This document shows, piece after piece, positions 25,201 through 38,486 of a stretch of DNA of 64,000 nucleotides. The notes below the pieces were generated by a model. That model was not told the origin of the DNA. It did not search any database and worked only from the letters and a program-made list of their open reading frames with translations. The translations under genes and the position numbers were made by a program. The DNA comes from Todiramphus chloris collaris (Eukaryota; Chordata; Aves; Coraciiformes; Alcedinidae): NCBI GenBank assembly GCA_025345505.1, contig JANVCC010000018.1, forward strand, positions 12,096,231-12,160,230, in the 5' to 3' direction. Position 1 is the first letter of the stretch. The number at the start of each line of letters is the position of its first letter.

Positions 25201-27246
25201 TGAAATACTGTAATTTTCTAGCCTTTTGTAGGTTATGTATTCCCTACATATTTCTGTTCATAAAACTAAGTTTGCATAAAATGTCATTTATGATCATATG
25301 TTTGCAGTTAGAATTATGTAGCTTTTTATTGCCTGATAGTGAAAGAAAGCGGGACTTTGGAAAAAAAGATAATTAGTTCCAGTTTAACTGAAATTGCAAG
25401 TGCTTATTTACAGACTGTTTACCTGTGGTTTTTGTGTTCCTCTTATATTTCACCAACTCTTCTGGGTTTTTTGCCTGGTGGTGGTTGTTGTTTTTTTTTT
25501 GCCATGAATTGATTTATTCTAATTTCAATGCAAATGTACGTCTTTGTTTTTCAATAATTTTTCCAGAAATTCAAATAACCCTTTTAAGTTAGTACTAGCT
25601 TTAAACTCTTAATCAGATAGGACTGTGAAGCCCTCAGACACCTGTGTAATCTGGATTTTGTATAACGTTATATAAGTTGTGGCTTTTAAACTGGGATCCA
25701 GGAGCATTTGTTTTATACAGCCACTCATCTGGAATGAAGCTTTAAACCATCCATTTTCAGTTATTGGAAAAAAGAGAAATCTGGATGAAATGTGTGGTGA
25801 AGGTGAGAAGGGAAGCTAGGGAATTTGAGTTGACAGCTGCATTCCTGGATCTGCAAAATCCAGGTCTACATTTCTGAGTGCAGTATGAAATTGCTTGTTT
25901 GCATCACCCATCTATAGTGTGCTGACTAGAGTATGAATATGAACAGGCTTTAAAATCACCATTTGTAAATATACCTGAGATGTTAGAGTATGTGAAAAAA
26001 ACTTCTGATGTATCATTTCAGGTTATAAATTGGAAATAGAGAATTGTTTCAATGTAGTCTGAATGTGTAAGACCTACCTATAAGTTTGATAGTTGAGGTT
26101 TCATTGCTCATCTCACCTCTGAGTTATTAGTTTGTGGAACTTTAGTTTGGTGCATCTTGTAGCTTATAAAAGGTATTCTATCAGGTATCCTTATATGTTG
26201 ACTTGCTGTGGTATCACTGGTGGGTGATGGGATTTGCTGTTTCTTGTATCCATTTAAAAGTGGTTGTGAAAGCTAATCCTGAACAAATCAGTGTTGTCAC
26301 CCAACAATATACATACCTGCAGCAGTGAGAGAACAAAGAAAGCTGAGGTATCCTTGCACTTGAGTGGTGTGACAGTACAGGTTTTATTTCTGAGAAGTTC
26401 TAGTCTTCCATTTCAGCTATGTGCTTTATCTTTGCTTTGAGCAGATCAGATATGAAACAGCTGTGACCTGAAAGGTAGGCCACCCCAAATTCATGTGGTA
26501 CTGTATCTAAGGTACTCTTTTTTTTGACTCACAGCATGACAACAGACTCAGCTGAGGACAAGTGTCATTGATTTAATTAATGAAAACCTGTCCTGTGGAG
26601 GACTGGATTTTACTTCTGGAGTAACAGGCACATTCGAGATTTTACTTAAGGAAACTGTTTCTTTCTTGTAAATCTTTTTTCAAGCTTAGATATGTGAATA
26701 AAAGTGCTGCCTATACATGCTTCTTGTAATCTTTTTTTTTTTCCTGCCTCCCCCTCTGTCAAATTTATAGCACATTAAATCTCTTAGTACAGGGATTGTG
26801 GCAGTTGCTACAAGGATTAGTGAGAGCTTTACTCTCTGAAATGTAAGTACTTTCCAGAGGTGTAGTTTGGTTCCCTTAGAAGTGCTCAATACCCAAGTAA
26901 AGGCTGTACCAGATCATTTCACTATTGCCAAGACAACACTGTTAGAGCACTATTGGAGTAGTGCTAGTTCAATAGATGAGTAAAGAGCATTATCACGGGG
27001 GATTTTCTGTGCCAGTGGTGGGGAGACTCATGAGTTAAGGGTGTAATACGTTTGGGTCAGCTCTTGTAGCTTATCTGAAAACTTACCCTCTGTTTGCTGC
27101 TGTGTTCCTATGTAAAATACCCTTCCTGAAAGACTGGGGAGGGCAAGACAAACTTTTTCCTAAGTATGTGAAAGACTGAAAAGCCAACAGAGGTAATAGA
27201 GTAGTAGCCATTTGGAGTGTGGTTTGTTCCCCACCCCCAGGGGAAA

Positions 27247-27311
27247 GAATCATGAAATGATCATGGAATGCTTTGGGTTGGAAGGGACCTTGAACCCCCC
27301 CCAGCCATGGG
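27247..27311 (-). mobile_element. CR1 3'-end scrap (antisense)
   Basis: The text 'aatcatgaaatgatcatgg' followed by 'tttgggttggaagggacctt' and 'gccatggg' is the reverse complement of the CR1 3' end. Only about 65 bp remain, with an internal deletion before 'ccagccatggg'. Confidence 0.8.
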
Positions 27312-30300
27312 AGATGGCAAAAGAACAAGTTGAATATGACTTCTTATCAGTCTTACCTGTCAAAGTTTGCTTGTATTTACAGAACTAGTTGTAGAGATTT
27401 ATTTAGTTTTTTAAGTCCCCATTAAAGTTTTAAGAAAGCCATAGAACTGGTAAACCTTCTGAATGCTGCAGTAAGAGTCAGCCTTTATGGATTTTGCTAA
27501 TTTTCTTTGTGGCTGGCTACTGTTCCTAGCTAGTTATTATGGTCTTTTCAATTAGAAACTGTAAAGACCTTTTTGAACACTGGCAATACAGCTATAATGA
27601 TCCTTCTGTATTAGCATTTGTTAGAACAAACATCATGTCTAATTGAACTGAAAAAAAGATGTCTAAAGGGTATAGAAATATTTGTGCTTTTCTTTTTAAA
27701 AAAATGTGTATTATTAAAAACATGAAGATGCTAAAGAGTACTTAAAATTATGAAATAGAAGTTCTGTGCAGCTTGATAACAAACACTTCAGCTTTTTATA
27801 GTTTTCTTTCACTGAGCTTGTGTTGAATACCTTAATAAATACTGTGTAAGCAGCACTGTTATTTAAGGAAACATTTTAAATCTCTAGAAGGGCAACAAAT
27901 CTGGGAGAAGGAAAACTGTGTGTCATTCCAGGAAATAAATTTTGCAAACAGCTGCAACTTGGGAAAGTTTCTTTTTCACAGATGAAAAAAAATCCTAGAA
28001 AGTCTCGCATCAGCTAACAGTATAGGCTGTTCTGTAGAGGAGGCTGTGGGATTTTTCTAAACTGCTCTTTGGCTTCACATGCTCTGATAGTTTGGAGCAT
28101 GGGTATTGTAAGGGATAAAAGTGGACAACACTTGATTGAAACACTTCTGGTGTTGTAAAGTTCACAATCCTTTGCAGTTGCTTGCAATAAAACCCCCCAG
28201 TTTTTGTGTTTTCTTTAATCTGAATGTATATATGTTAATTCACTTAACAATCAGATCTCATACTCCTAGATTGAAGAGTTTCATACACTTTATTGCCTTA
28301 CATATGTATGGATATGTATGCTTGGATATTCAATAGGATACAGTTCTAACTCTGTCATTGATAAGCATAATAGACTCAAAGACGTTATTTGTATATTATT
28401 TGTATATTATTGTAAGATATGGTTGTTAAATCCTTTAAAGAATTTTTTTTGTGATACTTTTCAGAGTCATCCCTTTTATAATATATTTTAAAACCTGGAA
28501 AAGAACCTGCTAGTGGGAATTAGTTATCTTGGTGACAAACATCAATGTAATTTTTCTCTTTCTCATTCCTCATATGTACTTCCAGGGATCACACTGAACC
28601 TTTAAACAACATGTACATCAGATTATCTTCCACTTCCTTCTCTTTTCTTCCTTGTAACAATTTTGCGCCATTGTTATTTGTTGTAGTACTGCAGTGTTGC
28701 ACAGTGGTCCTTAATCTGGGTTGACTTTTTTTTAATTTGATTTTTATTATAACCCGTTAATGAAACAAGAGGTAGAAGAGGTTCAGATAAGGAAAACCAG
28801 TGAGACAGCACTGACCAATTTGATAGAGAGCAGTCATGGTGGGACTGCACACTTATTGCATCTTTGTAGGAATTCTTTGGCAAAAGTATTATCAGGAAAA
28901 TGCTTAAGCTGATTAGATAGCCTTAAGGTGTTCCTTTGAAGCATAAACAGGCATCATGGAGGATTGGACACAGATGCTTTTAGGGGAATGTAACAAATGG
29001 GGAATAAAGGTTGGCACTGGTGACAGATGTCATTTGACACAACTTAGCATATTATTACTGGAAGTAAAGTGGCAGGTTAGTTTTGTTTGTTTGTTTAAAA
29101 AGGAATTTCACATTTATAGATTTTGAGTGTCTGGTGTATTGAAAACAGCAGTGCACCAAAAATAAAATAGTTTTAATCTGCCTGTCTTTGGTAATTGGCA
29201 TTATTTTAAGTTATTGTTGTAAATATTTCAGTTTAGTTCTGCCTCGGGGCAAAAAAAGTGCTATTCAGGAAACTTACTGAAAAGGCTACCTTTTCATCTT
29301 CAGAACCTGAGGAAGAGTTCTGGTCTGTTTGTTTGAAAATACTTCTGGGATTATCTTTGTGTACTTTATGAACAGTCTGGTGGGCTGTGCGCTGAAAGAA
29401 CAGTGCTGACACTGGCTTCTACTCTTCTTAACAGAGAGTGGAAACTTAGCAAAAGAGAGCAAATTTACTCTCATAGGTTGTCAGAGGGACCTACCTTTCT
29501 CAGTGGACTGTACACAGGGTTTAGGCAATTATGTTAAACAGGTTTTCTCATCTTGCTCTGACTTTCCCTGTCTCCATGCTATGTTTTTGAGCATATCACC
29601 TGAAATGAGATACCAGGGTACATAATAAGCAGTGGATTGGTTTCCAGCTGATATAATTGTGTTGTGGAAGCACTGCTCTGCTTGCCTATCTCTTTCCTGA
29701 GGTTTTATTATTCTGTTACCAATCTCCTAAGCAACCTTGAAAGAACTACTGATGTTGTTTATAAAATCAATGAGTTTGCAGTGTTTAGAGGGCTTCAGAA
29801 AAATGTCATGTGGAGAGGAAAAAGGATGCCCCGTAGCATTTCTGAGGACTTGGTGAGCAGCCTGTCAGCTAAGAGTCAAAAAGAATAAAAGAATTTTTAA
29901 AAATAAATTTAGAATCACCAGCAAGTCATGGTGAAATTCAAGTGTGCCTCAAGGTTCAAGCATTCGGTACATGTTTTACCCTGCTGTGCACTCTAGTTAA
30001 TGTTCATAAGTTTAGCATCTAATTTAGGGGAATCATTCTGTAATAAAAATAAAGTACATCTGTCAACTTCACTCAATATTTTTGAGTTCACAGTGGTTAT
30101 ATCAGCTGTTTTCTTTCAGAAAATATTTCAACTACAGTTGACATCCTCAGGTATTTTTTGGTGGTTCTTTTGGCAGCACTCCTTCCTTGGTGGGTGCTAC
30201 ACAGAAGTCACGGTGCTTCCTTCTGGCACTGTGTTGCTGGTGGCCTTGTTTTTCATGGAAATGAAAAATCAAGGTATTGGTTGTGCTGAGCAGTTACACA

Positions 30301-31190
30301 TTGCTGTGTTCGAGTGGAGGTGCCTAAACATAGCCACTGATCCTGAGATATCTGGGAACTTGCTACAGTACCTGCATTCCTATTTCATTTCAAACATGCA
30401 GATTCTTTCAGAAGTTAGTGGTTGATCAAATATGCACTTGATGCATAATTTCTAATGCAGAAAAAGTAAGTCTAAATTATGATGAAGGTATTTTGAAAAC
30501 AAAAGTTGTCCTAATCCATGGCTGATAAATATTTAATTATTTGACGATTTCAGGGTGTATGCCATGCCTCCAATATACTTTGCAGATGCTATAACACTTC
30601 TCATTCTTTGAAAATATCAGTGCTCAACACTTAAAATGCAAAGCTATTCTTTTTAACAACTCTGTATAATGGAAGTGTATCAGAAATTCAGTAACAAAAA
30701 AAAAAAATAACAGGCTCCAATATTGCTTCCATTCTTATTTTTGAGATAGAGCCTCTGTTTTAGGATCAACTTCCTTGTAGTGTTTTAATTGAGGAGAGAT
30801 TTGGTAACTTCTCTTTTATTTGTTGAAGTGTTTTACCAATTGGTTGCCTAGTTTAACATTAATAAAAGGGAGAATTCTAAAACAAAACAAATTCAGTCGT
30901 GGTCAAATACTTGTTGCTGTTAATTTGGTTAGTTTTGATAGGTTTTGTTTGAAATTTTGTAGCATATGGAATAGTCTAAAACATTCCAAAAAGATAAATT
31001 TTAGTGTCAGAGTGAATAGCCTTTACAGAAAGTTTGGAATTCTATTGTACATAAAACCTCTCAGAAATGGAAACTGATGTTTCCATTCTGAACACAGGGA
31101 TCAATTATAAAATTATTATTTTTTAATTTTTTTCCCCCCCTCAGAAATTTACAGGGCTTTTTTTCAGTTTGTTGTCAATTACGTTTGCAG

Positions 31191-31420
31191 GCTGATCCAA
31201 AAGAGTTGATACAGATGGTCACAAAGCATGTTACTCAGTATGGCTATACAGACTGGTCTGAAGAAATCACAGCTTTGATAAACCAGCTGCATTACTACAA
31301 TGAACGACTGCTGGATTTCACTCAAGCTCGGATTCTGCAAGGGCTTGGCAAAGGAGTAGATGTGCAGAGGTTTACAGCAGATGGACAGTACAAGAGAGAA
31401 ACAATACTAGGATTGGCAGA
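31191..31420 (+). CDS. NBAS: NBAS exon 7 of window (76 codons + 2 nt)
   Basis: It encodes window residues 240-315, from ADPKELIQMVTKHVTQYGYT through HYYNERLLDFTQARILQGLG to the end YKRETILGLA, plus two bases of the split glutamate 316. Acceptor 'tacgtttgcag', donor 'gtaagt'; the intron is phase 2. RLLDFTQARILQGL and KGVDVQRFTADGQYKRETI are very strong NBAS signatures. The exon reads as three or four amphipathic helices with no gap. It stands alone between introns of 15.5 and 6.4 kb. Confidence 0.98.
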
Positions 31421-32205
31421 GTAAGTAATGTCTGTTATGTTTATTTTCTTTATTTTAAAAGGGACTTACTTTAAGCTTTAAATCAGGAAAGTAAATTGAA
31501 AGTTGTGCTGACCTTTAGAAGAGATAAGTTACCAATTGCTTTAGATATTTACACTGTAATGCTGCTACAATTGGAGCCTTTTCTATTCAACTACTCCACT
31601 TAAATGAAATGTTGCTCAAATAAATGGATCGATAACTTTTATTGGAAGCTATAACTCTTTGTTTATTAAATGGTAATATTAAAGTTAATAAGGGATGAAT
31701 GAAATCAGAGCATAGATGGAGCTCTGATCTCTTCGTTTCATCTCTTGTAAACCTGACCTAGCAAGCTATTAGGGTATGTCTAAGCATCAAAGTTTGTAAT
31801 GACCTATATATATATAAAAAATGTATTTTTTTTAAATGGTTAATTAAGTATATTTTTAATAATTTAGTTAGAGCTACTGCGTATTACAGTATTTTTACCC
31901 CTATAGTCATTTGGAAGTATTGAAACCTTCACTGCACACGTTCTGATATTTCAAATGCCTTTGTCTAACCTTTCAGTTATCCAGAATAGAAAAAAAGGAA
32001 AGTTATAGATTAATACTGTCTTTTCATTTTAAAAATACTTTTAATTAAGATCTGCATGCAACTGCTTTAAGCTGTGAACAAGTCATTAATATACTTGAAT
32101 TCTATGTTTTGAAGACAATGACAGTTGAATAGCTGCTAGACTACCAGAGTTCTGTGCTATAAGAAGCTTTTAATATAATTTTAAACCTATTTTTAAATTA
32201 CTCTG

Positions 32206-33242
32206 TGGATGGCAAGTTGGGTTGAGAACTGCCTAAAGAATAGAATTCAGAGGGGTTGTGGTCAGTGGTGCAGAGTCCAGTTGTTGACCTGTAGCTAGTG
32301 GTGTTACCCAGGGTACTGTATCCAGTCATACTCAACATCATCATCGATGACCTGGATGAAGGGATAGAGTGTACCCTCAGCAAGTTTGCTGATGATGCTC
32401 AGCTGGGAGGAGGGGCTGATACAAAGAAGGCTGTGCTGCCATTCAGCAAGATATGGACAAACTGGAGAGCTGGGTAAAGGGGAACCTAATGAATTTCAAC
32501 AAGGACAAGTGTAGAGTTCTACAGCCTGGGAGGAATAACCCCATGCACCAGTACAGGTTATGGGTTGACCAGCTGGAAAGCAGCTCCATGGAGAAGGACC
32601 TTGGCATCCTGGTGGACAGTAAGTTATCCATGGGACAGCAGTGTGCCCTTGTGGCCAGGAGGGCCAATGGTATCCTGGGTTGTATAAAGAAGAGTGTGGC
32701 CAGCAGGTTGAGGGAGTTTCTCCTCCCCCTCTACTCTTCCCTAGGGAGACCACATCTGGAGTATTGTGTTCAGTTCTGGTCTCCACAGTTCAAGAGACAG
32801 GGAAATACTAGAGGGAGTCCAGCAGAGAGCTACAAAGATGACGAAGGGACTGGAATATCTCTGAGGAAAGGCTGAGGGCCCTGGGGCTGTTTAGTCTTGA
32901 GAAGACTGAGAAAGGATCTTACTAATGTTTACAAATTTCTGAAGGGTGAATGTCAAGTAGAAGGGGCCAGGCTTTTTTCATTGGTGCCCTGTGATAGGAC
33001 GAGGGGCAAGAACACAGGAAGTTCCATCTCAACATAAAGAAAAACTTCTTCACTGTGAGAGTGACAGAGCACTGGAACAGGCTGCCCAGAGAGGTTGTGG
33101 AGTCTCCTTCTCTAGAGGTGTTCAAAACCTGCCTGGGTCTGTTTCTGTGTGGCCTGCCCTGGGTGTCCCTGCACTGGCAGGGGCGTTGGTCTAGATGATC
33201 TTGAGAGGTCCCTTCCAAACTCTACCACACTATGATTCTATA
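32206..33242 (+). mobile_element. CR1 retrotransposon, 5'-truncated, sense
   Basis: About 1.04 kb of the 3' part of a CR1 element. It starts inside the reverse transcriptase: 'gtttgctgatgatgctcag' encodes the FADDAQ catalytic box. It continues through the C-terminal RT segment (32453-32800, [20 protein letters not shown] and later RPHLEYCVQFWSPQ) and the 3' UTR, and ends at the CR1 tail near 'tatgattctat'. The reading frame is broken by small deletions (for example around 32300-32340 and 32440), so no active enzyme is encoded. Orientation is the same as NBAS. The divergence looks moderate compared with the relic at 21290. Confidence 0.93.
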
Positions 33243-35730
33243 AAAGCTTTTGAAGACCATCTTTAAATGTTTACAGTCTTCCACCTGTGTAGCTACTCAT
33301 AGCTACAATTCCAGTAGAAATTTGTAAGTAAAAATACATTGATATATTCTGCTAAACAAGAGTAGTAGTATAACCTCATGTTTTGAACACTAAGCTGTTG
33401 CTTTGCATCCATAAAACCTATACCCGCATAGCTTTTGTCACTGCATTCATAAAAATAGTCTTTGAGCATCTTATAATGTTTACATTGGCGTTACCCATTT
33501 TGTATATATTGTTCATTGAACATATATTATGTCAGTAGTATGTCACTAGAATACTCCATCTTGATGACTATCTCCTGTAAGTTCAATACAGAGATTTTTC
33601 TATTAGCGCAAATATTTCCTTTGGATGTAGCACGCTTATTTACATTCTCATTCAAGAGTTCTTTAGCTACTGTATTCTGTAAAAATAAATTAAACATGAA
33701 GAGAGAGTTCCTCTATAGTAGGTAGAGAACAAAGCACAATATGAAAGGGTTAGTAAAATAAGGCTTCCCAACATGTGGATGAGAGTGGTAGTTCCATATT
33801 AGGCAGTTGCAAATATCCAATTAATTAATTGTTCATCTTGAAGCTTGCTTTCTTTAATCTTCTCAGTTGACTCTTAATCTGCATTTTCTAATGAAAACAA
33901 TGTGTAAATTCCATATAATTGTGTAGTTTATTTTTTCTTACTTTTCAATTATCATTAAGTGTCCCATGTTTTTAATCTTTTATGAAGTGCTTTTTGCAGG
34001 AACAACACCTGGAAGAGATGGTGTCTTACAAAACAGCTTTGTGCTAGAATGAGCAATTTGCTAAAACTATTTAACAAATAGTTGTCAATTTTATCTTCCA
34101 TATGTGTTGTACTGTCATTAGAGCTTATTATGCATTATTTATCCAATATTTAAACATCTGGGTGCCTCGCAGAACTTAATCAAGGTTAGTTCTCAAGCAC
34201 TTAGCAATCTATTTGGGCAAAATAGACCTAGAAAGTATCTGGAAATGAATTAGGGAAACTAGAGAAAGACAGAATGTGAGTTCTTGAGTGATCAGGTGAA
34301 GACCCTTGTAGCTTCGGGCTAACTATGGTGTTTGAAGTTTGTAAATTATTCTTTTACTTGAGGCCAGCTTTTGGGTGACTTGCTCTTTTTTTTTAATTAG
34401 TTTTTTTTAATTCACCTTCTCTGAGGTCTTCAGCCTTTCACTTGCTTCTTTTAAAATGTTGAAATCAGAAGTTGACTTTAATGATTTAATACCAATTTCT
34501 TATGTCACCATTCTGAAATACTTATTTTTAGATTTTTTAGAAAAATTGTACAATTAAGAAGCAACCTGAATTTCATGCCACAGCTTCTGCTTATTGGGTT
34601 CTCAGAATTATTGTGGTGCATATGAACTAGGTCTGTTTCCAGAAGACTAATCCAGAAGGTCCTGTATAAAACCACTTTGAATGTACTTCAGCTCATAATA
34701 ATGACATTAGTTTCAGAACTGTTGTTTTTGCTTTTGCTGTACTGCTCTGCTGTATTGCCAGTGGAAACACAGCCTTGTCTTCCTGCTGCATTGCTGCTGC
34801 AGAACCTAACAAACAGCCATAGCCTTCCATCTCATTTTTCTTCTTCAAACATGAGAGGAAACTAAAGCCTCTTGGCTTAACTCTTCATGTAACTTTTCCA
34901 AGTTGGAATTTTTTTTTTTAATGTTTTTTTGAACACAAACATCTGGAAAAGTGGATCTCATTTGTCTTTATTATGATTGAATATGGTGGTGATTCTAATG
35001 CTTTGTAGCTGATTGATGTCAGCAGAAAATGTTGAAGACAGCACTTGTGAGTAAACACATGCACGTATGTGATACAAGGGAGGTTTTAGAGAACAAGATA
35101 GGAAAAAAAAAGAAAATTGGTCTGAGTTGCCAAATGTTTATTTCTGTGAGCTTGAAGATAGTCAGCAAAATCCCAACTGAACACTACTTCACAGGCATAT
35201 TTTTTCATACTTTGGAAATGTGTGCTTGCACATAGGCAGGGTGGCTAAGAACCACCCACAAGAACCACTTCTGACTGTTGTTTTTGCACCAGCCTTGGTG
35301 CAGCAGCACACAGCAAGTACAGCTAAACTGTGCCTGCACCAGAGCCTTCAGTGTGGTTTTCCCTGGCAGTCCTCAGGCTCACAGAGACAGGCAGTTAGAG
35401 CTGGGCATGAAAAAGGATGCTGAATGAAAGCTAAAAAAGCCCTTTGGAAGGTAATAGCCATTTTTGCAGCTTTTCATTGTGTAACAACTGCTTGTTCTTG
35501 TCTCGTCAGTGTTATCTGACAACGAATGGCTTGTTACTGTTCTTCGTTTATACAGTGTCATTTCCACTGCCTTATACTGCCACTGCATGCCACTCTTCAG
35601 ACAAAAATACAGGATTTTAGGATTATAGTGGTAGGGGGAATGGACCCCACTAGCTCCAAGAGCCACTTCTGATTTATATGATTGATGGAGTTATTGTGCA
35701 ACTGAAGCATTCATATCATCTTCCTCTGTC

Positions 35731-36196
35731 ACTGAATCACAAAGTCACAGAATGGCTGAGGTTGGAAGGGTCATCTGAAGATCATCTTGCCCAACCTTCC
35801 TGCTCAAGCAGGGCCACATAAAGCCAGTTGCTGAGCACTGTGTCCAGGTGGCTTTTTAATACCTCCAAGGATGGAAACTCCATAGCCTCCCTGTGCAACC
35901 TGTTCCAGTGTTCGGTCACCCTCACAGTGCAGAAGTGTTTCTTGATGTTCAGACAGAACATCCTGTGTTTCAGTTTGTACCCATTGCTTCTGGTCCTGTC
36001 ACTGGGCACCACTGAAAAGAGCCTGGCCCCATCCTCCCTGCATCCTCCTGTCAGGTATTTACATAGATGGATGAGATTCCCACCTGAACCTTCTCTTCTT
36101 TAGGCTGAATAGTCCCAGCTCTCTCTGTCTTTCCTCGTTGTAGTGGTGCTCCATCACCTTTGTGGCCCTTCACCAGATTCTCCAGTAGCTCCTTTG
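35731..36196 (-). mobile_element. CR1 3' part, antisense
   Basis: The plus strand reads 'actgaatcacaaagtcacag', then 'gttggaagggtcatctgaag', then 'cctgttccagtgttcggtc', the reverse complement of the CR1 3' UTR in the usual order. It ends near 'ctccagtagctcc'. The copy is about 465 bp, with no RT part. Confidence 0.93.
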
Positions 36197-37539
36197 TTCG
36201 TTTTAGAACTGCTCATTTAATTTCAGAAGTTGTTGTAAGAAGTTGTTCAGTACACCTCCAGTGTACCTTTTCCTGAATATCCTGTTATCTTTCCCTTAGC
36301 CAGTGGCAGACTCACTGTGCAGTTCTTCTGTCAATCTTTACCCTCACTCTAATTAGTCATCCCCTTGTTGACAGTACATTAAATGATTTCTGGAAAACTC
36401 AAAGGAATCTAATTTTACACGTGTTGTGATTCAGCAACAACTTTTATGGATCCCTGGTTAAATAAAGGTCTGCTTTTATGTACTGAATGACAATCTTCAC
36501 AAAATGGGGCTACTAATCTGGAATTTGCAATATAGTGTTGTCACAGTGCTTCTTAATGGCAAAAAATAGAACAGATTATCCATCTCTAAGAGATTAGGTG
36601 ATTCAGAGTATTTTTGCAAAAATTTAGATCATCATCCTTCTATACTTGTATCATTGCTTGCCGGGTTGAAAAGCGTTCTGTTTGCATTAAAGTGTTCGGT
36701 CTAGTTTCAAGAGGAAGGGTGTAGGAAGCCTTGCTGGAAATCAATGAATGTGCTGTGGCCATTGGAACAGAAGAGACAAGATAGTGTGTGGTATATATAT
36801 ATATTTTTTCTTTTTATCTTAAAATATATTTCTATCTTCTAATTTTAATGCTTGTGTTCTGTCTCAGTGGAAAGTGCCTGGTATTTTTCAGGGATTGTCA
36901 TAAGTAAGTGTAATTACAAAAGAGTTGTGCCTTTTTTTTTTATTTGCTCATTTGTGTGTGGTTTTTGTTGTTTAATTTTGTGGGTATTTTCAACTGTTAG
37001 ACAAATACTTATAATGCAAAGCCTATTCTGATACCTGGTTGCGCACATTTTTCAGCATTATGTTCTTTCTGCTCTCTATCATATATCTTATTTTAATTCC
37101 ACGATGACTGTATCAACTGTTACAGTGGCATGTAATGATATGTTGGATTGAGCATCTGAAAATCAGAATTAAGATGTATGGATGTGTCAGCTGTTCACCT
37201 AGAATGGTGAGAAGGTCATAGACTCCACCTGTAAGCCTCGTTTAGCATAGATCAAGCTATGGTACAGATCTACCCTTTGTAAATGACAAAAAAAAGAACT
37301 GGGAGAATATGCCTTCTGATCTGTTTTCTGCTTTCCTTTTATTGTCATGCTTGGATCATTTCTGCACAAATTCTACCCTCTCAGGGTTATAGAAAACTGT
37401 GTAAAGAATCTCAGGTGTAAAGATGTTAAACATAATGTGAGAAGGTCACTTAAATTTATGCAGTTAACATAAGTCTTATAGTAATAGAATAATTAACAGT
37501 ATATTAACTAATATAACATTATTTATTTATTTTTCCCAG

Positions 37540-37591
37540 ATGGAGCACTGAGTATAAGCAAATGCATGGAGCACTGAGTATAAGCAAATGC
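37540..37591. repeat. 26-bp perfect tandem duplication
   Basis: The unit beginning 'atggagcactgagtataag' and ending 'caaatgc' occurs twice with no mismatch (37540-37565 and 37566-37591), 180 bp before an NBAS exon. Perfect identity suggests a recent slippage or repair event. Confidence 0.97.
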
Positions 37592-37647
37592 AAAAATACA
37601 CACTTTGTGTGTTTTTATTTAACAGTGATTCTAATTCCTTGGTTTAT

Positions 37648-37664
37648 GGGGGGGGGGGGGGGGG
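37648..37664. repeat. Poly-G run (17)
   Basis: Pure G17 ends 108 bp before the 37773 exon, on the strand that is transcribed into the NBAS pre-mRNA. Confidence 0.93.
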
Positions 37665-37772
37665 AAGAAAGGAAATCATTCATTTTCTAACGTCAATACT
37701 TATTTTCAAGTTATGTCTCTGTTGGCTTAGTGTAAATCTTCCTTGTTTTCTTTCATGCGTCTCCTTTGTAAG

Positions 37773-37883
37773 AACACTTGAAGAAAATGTCTACAAGATT
37801 GCTGTTTCTTTGGCTCAGCGATACAATGTTCCACTTTGGGAAGTTTACATGACCCATCTGGAATTTTTATTCACTGACAGTGG
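37773..37883 (+). CDS. NBAS: NBAS exon 8 of window (1 nt + 36 codons + 2 nt)
   Basis: The first base completes glutamate 316. Residues 317-352 follow, TLEENVYKIAVSLAQRYNVP then LWEVYMTHLEFLFTDS, and two bases of the split glycine 353. The acceptor is 'ctcctttgtaag', in which the AG is followed by A, a weaker context than the other acceptors. The donor is 'gtaagtt'. The exon is one helix-turn-helix unit of the solenoid. It is 111 nt long with phase 2 on both sides, so skipping it would keep the frame. Confidence 0.96.
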
Positions 37884-38455
37884 GTAAGTTGTCTCCCCTG
37901 CGCAAATAAATGTACTATTCTGTTACACAGAAATATGTGCTAACCTCGGAAGAAATTGAAGTATACTGGGAGTTGAGTTCTGTTTATATTTTCATTTTTC
38001 TTGTATTGTGATAGTTTGGGAATTTTTGTCTTCTCTGTGTGATGCTTTTGTAAGTAGCCACGAAAATAGGCACTACAAGCCCAAATAAATTCTAGTCTCA
38101 CTGTAACTCCAGAACAGTCTTACTGTTCTTGAAGTATCCTTGGACTTTTGTTTCAGTCTTTAGGTTTTCACGGCTTTGAATGCTTAGTGCTCTCTTCCAG
38201 TAGGAAATTATCTTGTAGTTATATTTACAGTCCGTTGGGATACGTCCTGAAGCTTGATAGTTTTATATAAATTATTTATTAAAAAAAAAAGGACACCTTC
38301 AGTATTTATTGACCTCTCTCCTACATAATAGGAAAGGAAATAAATATATCGGAGCTTCCCTTTCACATTATTAATCTCTGCGGCTTTTCGTGGAAGTGGT
38401 AATATTTTTAAAATTTGATTGTGGGGGGGAGGCTTTCATTTATTTTTGTAAATTG

Positions 38456-38486
38456 CCCCCCCCCCCCCCCCCCCCCTTTTTTTTTT
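38456..38486. repeat. C21-T10 homopolymer pair
   Basis: Twenty-one C followed without a break by ten T, giving a 31-nt pure pyrimidine strand. A short G run also lies at about 38423. Confidence 0.9.

Larger units (their letters stand above)
15724..31190 (+). other. NBAS: NBAS intron (15.5 kb)
   Basis: The longest intron of the window, phase 0. It holds an ERVL-type LTR piece (about 18790-18970), a very old antisense CR1-like relic (about 21290-22230), a CR1 3'-end scrap (about 27247-27311) and G/T-rich patches near 17320-17366, 18286-18320, 21150-21182 and 23250-23283. The 141-codon frame at 30000-30425 has no recognised domain or splice signals and is treated as chance. No RNA gene was recognised. 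Confidence 0.75.
31421..37772 (+). other. NBAS: NBAS intron (6.4 kb)
   Basis: A phase-2 GT-AG intron. It holds a sense CR1 copy (about 32206-33242), an antisense CR1 copy (about 35731-36196), a 26-bp perfect tandem duplication (37540-37591) and a G17 run (37648-37664) close to the acceptor. The rest is plain AT-rich intron. Confidence 0.85.

Noticed and set aside
29664..29888. 74-codon frame followed by AATAAA-like text, considered as a processed gene fragment
   Set aside because: No recognised protein, no poly(A) tail or target-site duplication, and AATAAA-like strings are common in this AT-rich DNA.
30000..30425. 141-codon plus-strand reading frame in the longest intron
   Set aside because: No recognised domain and no exon-like splice sites in a frame fitting NBAS. 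The length is possible by chance in 64 kb; a protein search would settle it.
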